Assembly: GCA_945871085.1 (NCBI GenBank)
Contig: CAMBVX010000016.1
Coordinates: forward strand, 1-40,161
Source: Opitutus sp. GAS368
GTDB lineage: Bacteria > Verrucomicrobiota > Verrucomicrobiia > Opitutales > Opitutaceae
Direction of reading: 5' to 3'
DNA length: 40,161 nt
Shown: positions 26,921 to 34,221 of the stretch, one piece after another
Layout: each line of letters opens with the position of its first letter
How positions within the stretch are numbered: the stretch's first letter is position 1
Position numbers and translations under genes: made by a program
Notes under the pieces: model-generated
The model's database searches: none
Seen by the model: the letters and a program-made list of their open reading frames with translations, nothing else
What the model was told of the DNA's origin: nothing

Positions 26921-26955
26921 AAAAAAAAACCGCCCGCGGATAAGGCGGGCGGTTT
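26921..26955 (-). terminator. Terminator of the rplM-rpsI operon
   Basis: On the minus strand perfect 11-bp arms (26927-26937 and 26945-26955, AAACCGCCCGC) are followed by a run of nine Ts (A-run at 26921-26929). Confidence 0.9.
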
Positions 26956-27017
26956 GAAAAAACAGGGTGGGCGCAGCGTGAGTCGAAAATTGATTCGGCT
27001 CCGGAGCCCAACCACTC

Positions 27018-27422
27018 TTAGCGCTTCGAGAACTGGAAGCGGGCGCGAGCGCCGGGCTGGCCGGGCTTCTTGCGCTCTTTGGCGCGGGGATCGCGCTTGA
27101 TGTGACCCGCCTTCTTCAGCGCCGGACGGAGTTCGGCGTTCATCTTCTGGAGGGCACGGGCAATGCCGTGAGCGACCGCGCCGGCCTGGCCGGAGACACC
27201 GCCGCCGGCGACATTGACCGTCACGTCGATCTTCTCGCGAAGGTCAACCGTGAGGAGCGGGGCGTAGGCTTGTTTGGAAAAATTCTCGTGAGAGAAGTAG
27301 CTGTCGAAGGTGCGACCATTGACGGTCAGCTTGCCGGTGCCTTCGGTCAGGCGCACACGGGCGGTCGAAGTCTTGCGGCGGCCGGTGCCGAGGAAAATAT
27401 TGGCGGGGGCGGTGGTGGTCAT
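27018..27422 (-). CDS. rpsI: Ribosomal protein S9
   Basis: S9 is a component of the 30S subunit whose basic tail reaches the tRNA in the P site. The 134 residues show [14 protein letters not shown] at the start, [19 protein letters not shown] in the middle and the conserved tail QFSKR. It follows rplM by about 15 bases and ends at a strong terminator. Confidence 0.98.
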   Translation of the reverse strand: MTTTAPANIFLGTGRRKTSTARVRLTEGTGKLTVNGRTFDSYFSHENFSKQAYAPLLTVDLREKIDVTVNVAGGGVSGQAGAVAHGIARALQKMNAELRPALKKAGHIKRDPRAKERKKPGQPGARARFQFSKR

Positions 27423-27437
27423 GTTCTAGGCGAAAAA

Positions 27438-27866
27438 TTAGACGGCGATCTTGACCGGATTGTTGGCCTCGTGCGTGTGCTTCGGGCCGGCGAAAACGCG
27501 GAGTTTGGTCAGCATCTTGGCGGCGATCCGGTTCTTCGGCAGCATGCCTTTGACGGCGTGCTCGATGATGAACTCGGGATTGCGCACGCGCTGCTCGGAC
27601 AGCTTGCGGTAGCTCTCGCCACCGACGAAGCCGGAGAAAAACATATACTCGTTTTGCACTTCCTTCTTACCGGTGACGGCGATCTTCTCGGCATTGATGA
27701 TCACCACGAAATCGCCGTTGTCGACGGAAGGGGTGTAGGCAGCCTTGTGACGACCACGGATGATGTTGGCAGCTTTGACGGCGAGACGACCGAGCACGAC
27801 ACCTTCAGCATCGATTAGATGCCACTTGGGTTGCACTGTCTCATTCTTGGCGAGGAACGTTTTCAT
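27438..27866 (-). CDS. rplM: Ribosomal protein L13
   Basis: L13 is an early-assembly protein of the 50S subunit. The 142 residues contain WHLIDAEGVVLGRLAV, ADFVVIINAEKI-like DFVVIINAEKIAVTGKK and AVKGMLPKNRIAAKMLTKLRVF. The start is ATG (complement 27864-27866), which gives MKTFLAKNE; the ORF could reach 27881 but with unlikely extra residues. It leads the classic rplM-rpsI pair. Confidence 0.98.
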   Translation of the reverse strand: MKTFLAKNETVQPKWHLIDAEGVVLGRLAVKAANIIRGRHKAAYTPSVDNGDFVVIINAEKIAVTGKKEVQNEYMFFSGFVGGESYRKLSEQRVRNPEFIIEHAVKGMLPKNRIAAKMLTKLRVFAGPKHTHEANNPVKIAV

Positions 27867-28021
27867 GAGAAAAGAGGCCAAAAGGTGAGGTTTCAGGAAG
27901 CACTGTCAACCCCTGTTTTGGGTTGTGAATAACTCGTTCAAGCGCGGGTTGATTGGCGAGCGACCTCGCTCGCGGCCACCATCACGCTTGTTTCCCATTT
28001 TCTTTGTGCAAGGGTCAAGCG

Positions 28022-28426
28022 ATGTCCCTTTCGCCTCGTTTCCCCCTGTTCTCCGCCGGTATTTCCGGCGCCGTTGGTGTCGGCCTGGGCGCGTTCGGTG
28101 CTCATGCGCTGCGCGGCACTTTGACGGAACTCGGCACGCGCGACCGCTGGGAAACGGCGGTGTTTTATCAACTCACGCACGCGGTCGCCTTGCTCGGCAT
28201 CGCGGCCTGCTTGCGCTCGGCCCGGGGAGCCAGCGTCGGTCGGTTCAAGTGGGCCACGCGGTGCTGGCTGGGAGGCATTACCCTCTTTTCCGGCTCCTTG
28301 TACGTGCTTGCGCTCAGCCCGCACGCACCGCTGTGGTTCAAAATCGCCGTGCCACCGCTGGGCGGCTCGTTGTTTGTGCTCGGCTGGCTGTTGGTCGCCG
28401 CCGCAGCCTGGACGAAAGACGAATGA
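28022..28426 (+). CDS. DUF423 family membrane protein
   Basis: This 134-residue protein has four likely membrane helices and the DUF423 core GVGLGAFGAHALRGTL followed by WETAVFYQLTHAVALLGI. The family (YgdD in E. coli) has no settled function. Its stop overlaps the start of the next gene (ATGA at 28423-28426), so the two are probably co-translated. Confidence 0.85.
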   Translation: MSLSPRFPLFSAGISGAVGVGLGAFGAHALRGTLTELGTRDRWETAVFYQLTHAVALLGIAACLRSARGASVGRFKWATRCWLGGITLFSGSLYVLALSPHAPLWFKIAVPPLGGSLFVLGWLLVAAAAWTKDE

Positions 28427-29835
28427 CTCCACCACTCGACCTGCGTTTTCCCGCCGATCTGCGCGCGATGCTCGACGCGGTGCGGCGCGTCGGCCGTCCG
28501 AGGCTCGTCGGCGGCGGCGTGCGCGATTGGTTGCTGGGGCTCGCCCCGAAAGACTTTGATGTCGAAGTGGGCGGGGTAGATTTCGAGAACCTGCATCGCG
28601 CGCTGGCGCGATTTGGGGCGACCGATGTCGTCGGGCGCAGTTTTGGCGTGATCAAAGTTCGCAGTCGCGAAACCGGCGAAGACTACGACTTTTCGCTGCC
28701 ACGCCGCGAATCTAAGACCGGCGCGGGTCACCGGGGTTTTGTCGTCGCACCTGATCCAGCGCTCAGCGATGCCGAGGCCGCCGCACGTCGCGATTTCACC
28801 GTCAACGCGATCGCGTGCGATCCCTTCACCGGCGAAATCATCGACCCGCACGGCGGGCGGCGAGATTTGGATGCGCGCGTGCTCCGGCACACGAGCGCGG
28901 CCTTTGCCGAGGATCCGTTGCGCGTGCTGCGCGGGATGCAGCTCGCCGGGCGGTTCAGCTTCACGCTCGCCCCGGAGACAGCGGCACTTTGCCAAACGAT
29001 CGCCGATACGTTTTCCGAGCTGCCGCTCGAACGCGTCTGGGGTGAGTGGGAAAAATGGGCGGCCAAGTCCGTGACGCCGAGCCGGGGCCTCACCGTGCTG
29101 GAAGCAAGCGGCTGGCTCCGCCACTTCCCGGAGCTCGCCGCGCTGCGCGGCACACTTCAAGAGCCCGCGTGGCACCCCGAGGGTGATGTCTTTACCCACA
29201 CCCAGCACTGTCTCGACGCGCTCGTGGCGCTGCCGGTTTGGCCCGACGCAAACTTTGGGCGACGGCGGCGGTTAATGTTCGGCGTGCTCGCGCATGATTT
29301 TGGCAAACCCAGCACGACCCGCCACGAGGAAAAACATGGCGTGCTCCGGTGGACGAGCGCGGGGCACGAGGCGGCGGGCGGCCCGCTGACCCAAACGTTC
29401 CTCCGCCGGATTGGCGCCCTCCGTGAGCTCGACGCGCCGGTCACGGCGCTCGTCGTGAACCACCTCGTCCACCATCACGGCCAAGCGACGTTTTCCGATG
29501 CGAGCGTCCGCCGCCTCGCACGTCGGCTCGCCCCCGCGACGATTGCCGAACTCGCCGCGGTCATGCGCGCCGATTCCAATGGCCGGCCCCCGCTCACCTC
29601 ACCCGAAACCCACCGCCGCATCGATGCCTTGGAAGCGACGGCGCGAGCCCTTGAGTTCGAGAACCTAGCGCCCAAGCCCGTCGTGTTCGGCCGTCATCTC
29701 ATGGCCCTCGGCATCGCTCCCGGTCCGGATTTCAAACGCGTGCTCGACGCCGCCTTCGAGGCGCAACTCGACGGCGCCTTTGCAGACGAAGCGACCGGCA
29801 CCGCGTGGCTGCGCCAGCATCTGCACATGAACTGA
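28423..29835 (+). CDS. CCA tRNA nucleotidyltransferase / poly(A) polymerase family protein
   Basis: This 470-residue protein belongs to the class II nucleotidyltransferases that add or repair the tRNA CCA end. The catalytic head has GGGVRDWLLG (30-39) and the metal pair D44/D46 in PKDFDVEV, followed by RRDFTVNAIA (122-131) and EDPLRVLRGMQLAGRF. From about 259 an HD domain appears (HTQHCLDAL, then LAHDFGKPSTT with H291-D292), a form of CCA-adding enzyme found in E. coli and others. Whether it adds whole CCA or only part cannot be told from the sequence. It overlaps the DUF423 gene by four bases. Confidence 0.9.
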   Translation: MTPPLDLRFPADLRAMLDAVRRVGRPRLVGGGVRDWLLGLAPKDFDVEVGGVDFENLHRALARFGATDVVGRSFGVIKVRSRETGEDYDFSLPRRESKTGAGHRGFVVAPDPALSDAEAAARRDFTVNAIACDPFTGEIIDPHGGRRDLDARVLRHTSAAFAEDPLRVLRGMQLAGRFSFTLAPETAALCQTIADTFSELPLERVWGEWEKWAAKSVTPSRGLTVLEASGWLRHFPELAALRGTLQEPAWHPEGDVFTHTQHCLDALVALPVWPDANFGRRRRLMFGVLAHDFGKPSTTRHEEKHGVLRWTSAGHEAAGGPLTQTFLRRIGALRELDAPVTALVVNHLVHHHGQATFSDASVRRLARRLAPATIAELAAVMRADSNGRPPLTSPETHRRIDALEATARALEFENLAPKPVVFGRHLMALGIAPGPDFKRVLDAAFEAQLDGAFADEATGTAWLRQHLHMN

Positions 29836-29875
29836 GATCCATCCGAAAGTTTGTCATTTGATCGATCCCCGGTCC

Positions 29876-29904
29876 TCCTGACGGGCCCGTTCAAAACGTC
29901 AGGA
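29876..29904. terminator. Weak hairpin between convergent genes
   Basis: Perfect 8-bp arms TCCTGACG (29876-29883) and CGTCAGGA (29897-29904) enclose a 13-base loop between two convergent genes. There is no T-run, so it is only a possible terminator. Confidence 0.35.
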
Positions 29905-29924
29905 CGAACACTCAACGCCAGATT

Positions 29925-30425
29925 CTAGCCGACTTCTTGGGCCAACCACAGCTCCACCGGCCCCACAGAGAGTTCGCCATCGGTGAGCACTTTCGCCCGC
30001 AGCCCGCCACGGCCCATCAGCCAATCCTCCGCGCCCGGCGCGACCACCGCGTTCATCCAATGGCACGGCCGAGCCTCTCCAGTGCCCTGAAATTCGACCC
30101 CGCCCAACGTGAACCGCCGCTCCAACAACTGATCGAGGTCGATGCCTTCGACCACCACGTTGCGCCGAAAGGCCGAGGGAGCGAGTGCGGGCACCTCAAA
30201 TTTCTCCCGCGCTGCGAGCAAAGTCTCCCACCGAAAAAACGTCACCTGCCCCTTGTAGCCCGGGCGGTAGCCATAAAACCGGTCTCCCTCGAGACCAAAG
30301 CCGGCGCGACATTTCACGGTAGGCACGTCAGCCGCCGGGTGCTCCCCCGCCGGCTGGCCATAGCGACCAAAAAAGTTATGGCCGGATGAAATGAAAAGGT
30401 GGCGGATGGCGGCAGGCGCGTTCAC
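29925..30425 (-). CDS. MOSC domain protein
   Basis: This 166-residue protein has the MOSC (molybdenum cofactor sulfurase C-terminal) layout: GLEGDRFYGYRPGYKGQVTF near residues 44-63, FRRNVVVEGIDLDQL (86-100), TGEARPCHWMN and a GLRAKVLTDGELSVG C-terminal phrase. MOSC proteins are linked to molybdenum cofactor and sulfur chemistry; the partner enzyme is not apparent here. Converges with the previous gene. Confidence 0.78.
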   Translation of the reverse strand: MNAPAAIRHLFISSGHNFFGRYGQPAGEHPAADVPTVKCRAGFGLEGDRFYGYRPGYKGQVTFFRWETLLAAREKFEVPALAPSAFRRNVVVEGIDLDQLLERRFTLGGVEFQGTGEARPCHWMNAVVAPGAEDWLMGRGGLRAKVLTDGELSVGPVELWLAQEVG

Positions 30426-30577
30426 TCAGCGGACCGTGGGCTAACCTCCGGCGCGTTGCAATCCACCGTCCACCTGCGCGGTTCCCTCGCCCGACACCCC
30501 GTCTAGGCGACCCTGTAACCGCCCTGTCCCGTCATTCGTCATACCGCCGTTCCCTACAAATCAATCCAACTCCCCTC

Positions 30578-30886
30578 ATGAAACGCCTCCTCCTCGCCCT
30601 CGCCGTCACTTCCCTCCTCCTCGCCCCGGCCTCCTACGCCGCCAAGGGTGACCGCAAGAAGGGCAACACCGCCAGCACCGAGCTCCTCAAGAAATACGAC
30701 ACCAACGCCAACGGCAAAATCGACGGAGCCGAACTTGAGGCCGTCCGCAAAGACTTCGCCGGCTCGCCCGATCTCAACCTCAAAGCCCTCGACAAAGATA
30801 GTGACGGCAAACTCAGCGACACCGAAGTCGAAGCGCTGAAGGGCGATGCCCCCAAGAAGGGCAAAAAGAAGAAAAACCAAGAGTAA
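30578..30886 (+). CDS. Secreted EF-hand protein
   Basis: This 102-residue protein has a signal peptide (1-21, ending SYAA) and two EF-hand calcium-binding loops: DTNANGKIDGAE (41-52) and DKDSDGKLSDTE (72-83), both with Asp at position 1, Asn/Asp at 3 and 5, Gly at 6 and Glu at 12. The C-terminus is Lys-rich. Likely a small periplasmic or exported calcium-binding protein. A terminator follows. Confidence 0.82.
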   Translation: MKRLLLALAVTSLLLAPASYAAKGDRKKGNTASTELLKKYDTNANGKIDGAELEAVRKDFAGSPDLNLKALDKDSDGKLSDTEVEALKGDAPKKGKKKKNQE

Positions 30887-30908
30887 GCCTCTGTTTCATC
30901 CCTCTCCC

Positions 30909-30941
30909 GGCGGCCCCGCATCATGCGGCGCCGCCTTTTTT
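30909..30941 (+). terminator. Terminator after the EF-hand gene
   Basis: Twelve-base arms (30909-30920 and 30924-30935) pair with one mismatch around a 3-base loop, followed by a run of six Ts. Confidence 0.88.
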
Positions 30942-31192
30942 GTGTCCACCCCGTCGTTGCCGTCTCCCCGCGCCTCCCTCTCTTCCCCGGATACGAGGTC
31001 TCCCGCTCGCCCCTTCTGCCCGGGTTTCCCACCGCCTGCCAAACCCCGCCATTCTCCTTGCCTATTAGTAACCGATAAAATGACGTTTCCCTGCTGAATC
31101 TTCCGAGGCAGGCGCGACAACTTTGCCTGCTCCGCCCCCGAAGGTTACAGCGCTGGCGGCACCATCCCGCCGGTCCTCAGCCCTCAACACCT
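30942..31192. other. Intergenic region before the TonB-dependent receptor
   Basis: Position 30942 to 31192 contains no gene I can support. It has pyrimidine-rich stretches and no recognisable riboswitch. The promoter of the receptor gene probably lies near 31060-31080 (AT-rich TAGTAACCGATAAAATG), though this is a guess. Confidence 0.35.
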
Positions 31193-34102
31193 ATGAACAC
31201 CCGCTACCTGTGGAAACCTGCTACATGGCTTTCCCTCCTCGCCGCCGTCAGCCTGCTGCCCATCGCGGTGGCCCAAACCGCCCCAGCCTCGACCACCGCA
31301 AAATTGGAAGAGACCGCGAAGCTCGAAAAATTCGTCGTCACCGGCTCGCTCATCAAACGCATCGACGGCGAAGGCGCGACACCCTTGCTCACGATCACAC
31401 CGCTCGAAATGGAACAGCGCGGCATTGGTAGCGCTGAGCAAATGCTCATGGAGCTGAATATTAACGGCAACGGCCTCGATAATCTCGCGTCCAATGCCGA
31501 CGTCGTCTCCGGTGCCCAGCGCGGCAATAACGGCGCCACCTCCGCCAATCTCCGCATGCAGGGTGCCGGCGCCACGCTCGTCCTCCTCAACGGCCGACGC
31601 GTTTCGTCGCACGGCCTGAACGGCGGCGTCGTCGACCTGAACCAGATTCCGTTCGCCGCGATCGAGCGCGTCGAAGTCCTCAAGGATGGCGCTTCCGCGA
31701 TCTATGGCACCGACGCCGTCGGTGGCGTCATCAATTTCATCCTGAAAAATAATTATCAGGGCGCGGCGGCCAGCGCGGCCATGGACATGACCGAGCAGGG
31801 CGGCGGTAATATTTTCCGTTACAACGCCGTCGCCGGCTTCGGCGATCTGAGTCGCGACAAATACAACATCATGGCCTCGGTCGCCCTCGCGGACAGCAAG
31901 GTCCTACGCGGCGACCAACGCAAATTCGTGAGCACTTTTCAGGTCGACCGCGGCGTCTCGCCTGACACCCGCGGCACGCCGATCGCCACGCTTTTTACGG
32001 TCGGCTCGCTCAAGACGGCGATCACCGGTGCCGGCCAGGCCAACGGCACCGGCCCGCTTGATCCCGTCGGCACCATCCGCGTCAACGGCATCAACTACGT
32101 CGATGTCCCCGGCGGCCCGGGTTACGCGGGTCTCGACGGCATGGGGCCCTACGACGAAGTGCTCTGGGCCTCGGCTGCCTCGAAATACGGCTCGGCTTGG
32201 GACACCGGTCGCGCTGCCGTCATCCAACAACCGGTTAAAAACAAAAATCTCGTGCTCCGCGGCACGTTTGAGATCGCCCCGCGTCACCGCCTGTCGACCG
32301 AGTTCGTCGCCGGTCGCTCGGAATCAAACAAGAGTTTCTCGCCCAACCAATGGTCCACCTCGGCCACGCTTAACACGACCGCACTCGACGGCCGCACCAC
32401 CGTCCCGAATCCGCTCTACAACCTCACCTATCCGAGCACCGGAGCGTCCTACAACAAAGTCTTCAACGTTCTGGCCAAGTATTTCCCCGAGCTTGAGGCG
32501 AACCGCGGTGAACCCATGGCCTTCCGCTGGCGCTCCCTCCCGCTCGGTAATCGCGCGTTTACCACGACCACTGACACCTATCGCTACATGGCCGGCCTCG
32601 AAGGCCCGCTCGGTTTCCTGTCGCAGTGGGACTATCGCCTCGGCGCCTCTCGCGCCAGCAGCAAGGGCAAATCCACCCTCAACGGCGGCTATGTTTATAC
32701 GGTGCCCTTCGTCACTCTGATCAAGACGGGCGTCGTCGATCCGTTCTCTTACGAGCAGTCAGCCGCGGCGACGACGGCCATCGACAAGATCCGCGCCGAC
32801 GGCGTCTCGCTCTACGGCGGCACGTATCGCACCGACAACCTCGATGCCGCCGCGTCAGGCCCGCTCTTCAAGCTCCCTGCCGGTTCGGTGCAAGCCGCGG
32901 TCGGCCTCGACTGGCGCGAGGAGAATTTCATCTTCAACGGCGACAGCCGCGCGAACCTCAATTCGTCCGACGCCCTGATCTTCAACGCTCCGTTCGATAA
33001 CAGCCTCGCGACCACCGGTTCGCTCAAGCGCACGATCAAGGCGGCGTTCGTGGAACTTCAAGTCCCCATCGCGAAGGGCTTCGACGTCAACCTCGCCGGC
33101 CGCGTCGACGACTACACCGGCTTCGGGCGCTCGACCAATCCGAAGGTCACGCTGCGCTACGCCCCCAACGACACGATCCTGTTCCGCAGTTCCTACAGCA
33201 CCGGTTTCCGCGTCCCGACTTTCAAGCAGCAGCTCGATCCGGTCACCGTCAGCCCCATTGCGTCCACCGGCCTCATCGACCCCGGCACCGGCCGCCAAAT
33301 CGCGCCAAACTCGGCCAACTCTCTCTTTGGCGGCAAGCCCGACCTCCAGCCCGAGGAAGCCAAGATGTATTCCGCCGGCTTCGTCGTGCAGGCGAACAAA
33401 CACCTCAGCTTTAACGTCGACTGGTGGAACGTCGACCGCATCGGCACGATCCAGAGCTTCGGCACCACCGTGCTGCTGGCCAACTACAGCCTCTTCCAAG
33501 ATCGTTTCCGTCGCAATGCCGCGGGCGACATCGTCGAGGTCGACAGTCGCTGGGTGAACGCCGGCCAGAATGTCACCTCCGGCGCGGAGTTTGGCCTCAA
33601 GGGCAACACCGACTTGGCCGGAGGAAAACTGTCCGGCGGATTCGATCTGTCCTACTTGCTGGAGAAGAAATCACGGCTGCTCGCGACCGCGCCGTTCAGC
33701 GTGAGTGAGATCAACCAGTTTACGCGTGCCAGCGACATTGGCCTGCGCTGGAAACACACGGCCTACGTAGCCTACCGCAAGGGCAACTGGACCGGTCAAT
33801 TCAACCAGCTCTTCCGCAACAGCTACATCGATGCGGTGCTCCCCGGCGTCGCCAACGGCACGGTGAAACCCGTCAACTGGAACCCACGCGTGAAGGCCTA
33901 CAATATCTTCGGCCTGAGCGCGACCTACCGCGGCATCAAGCATGTCACGCTCACGGCCGGCATCAAAAACCTCTTTAACACCGACCCGCCCTTCTCCGCC
34001 ACCTACGACACCAACTCCGGTGCCGGCAGCAGCTGGGAACCGCGCATCGCCGATCCCCGCGGTCGTTCCTATACGATGCGCGTCGACTACTCGTTCAAGT
34101 GA
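31193..34102 (+). CDS. TonB-dependent outer-membrane receptor
   Basis: This 969-residue protein is a TonB-dependent receptor. A signal peptide (about 1-28, ending AVAQ) is followed by a Lys-Glu-rich stretch with KFVVTGSLIKR (TonB box-like and plug start), the plug domain (about 44-190, with LVLLNGRRV, ERVEVLKDGASAIYGTDAVGGVINFI) and a large C-terminal barrel with strands such as FRSSYSTGFRVPTFKQ and an ending in YTMRVDYSFK. The substrate cannot be inferred from the protein alone; the neighbouring dehydratase-like gene hints at sugar acids, but there is a terminator between them. The family is expanded in Opitutaceae. Confidence 0.92.
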   Translation: MNTRYLWKPATWLSLLAAVSLLPIAVAQTAPASTTAKLEETAKLEKFVVTGSLIKRIDGEGATPLLTITPLEMEQRGIGSAEQMLMELNINGNGLDNLASNADVVSGAQRGNNGATSANLRMQGAGATLVLLNGRRVSSHGLNGGVVDLNQIPFAAIERVEVLKDGASAIYGTDAVGGVINFILKNNYQGAAASAAMDMTEQGGGNIFRYNAVAGFGDLSRDKYNIMASVALADSKVLRGDQRKFVSTFQVDRGVSPDTRGTPIATLFTVGSLKTAITGAGQANGTGPLDPVGTIRVNGINYVDVPGGPGYAGLDGMGPYDEVLWASAASKYGSAWDTGRAAVIQQPVKNKNLVLRGTFEIAPRHRLSTEFVAGRSESNKSFSPNQWSTSATLNTTALDGRTTVPNPLYNLTYPSTGASYNKVFNVLAKYFPELEANRGEPMAFRWRSLPLGNRAFTTTTDTYRYMAGLEGPLGFLSQWDYRLGASRASSKGKSTLNGGYVYTVPFVTLIKTGVVDPFSYEQSAAATTAIDKIRADGVSLYGGTYRTDNLDAAASGPLFKLPAGSVQAAVGLDWREENFIFNGDSRANLNSSDALIFNAPFDNSLATTGSLKRTIKAAFVELQVPIAKGFDVNLAGRVDDYTGFGRSTNPKVTLRYAPNDTILFRSSYSTGFRVPTFKQQLDPVTVSPIASTGLIDPGTGRQIAPNSANSLFGGKPDLQPEEAKMYSAGFVVQANKHLSFNVDWWNVDRIGTIQSFGTTVLLANYSLFQDRFRRNAAGDIVEVDSRWVNAGQNVTSGAEFGLKGNTDLAGGKLSGGFDLSYLLEKKSRLLATAPFSVSEINQFTRASDIGLRWKHTAYVAYRKGNWTGQFNQLFRNSYIDAVLPGVANGTVKPVNWNPRVKAYNIFGLSATYRGIKHVTLTAGIKNLFNTDPPFSATYDTNSGAGSSWEPRIADPRGRSYTMRVDYSFK

Positions 34103-34140
34103 TCCCCTGACCGGATAACTGCTTCGCTCTCCGCTCTCCA

Positions 34141-34172
34141 CGGCCTCCGGCACTACCGCCGGAGGCCGTTTT
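34141..34172 (+). terminator. Terminator after the TonB-dependent receptor
   Basis: Perfect 11-bp arms CGGCCTCCGGC (34141-34151) and GCCGGAGGCCG (34158-34168) enclose a 6-base loop, followed by TTTTCTTTT. Confidence 0.92.
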
Positions 34173-34205
34173 CTTTTGCGTGTCTTTCGCGCCTTTCGTG
34201 GTTCC
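34173..34205 (+). repeat. CTTTCG-type phrase repeat before the UxaA-like gene
   Basis: The stretch has the repeating form GTGTCTTTCGCGCCTTTCG followed by TGGTTCC, ending 16 bases before the ATG. It is a single copy in this window, recognised by its style as one of the short phrase repeats found before genes here. Confidence 0.4.
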
Positions 34206-34221
34206 TTCTTCGCTTCCTCCC

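Noticed and set aside
31093-31192. Possible riboswitch before the TonB-dependent receptor
   Set aside because: I looked for cobalamin-type and other known boxes and found no recognisable conserved core.
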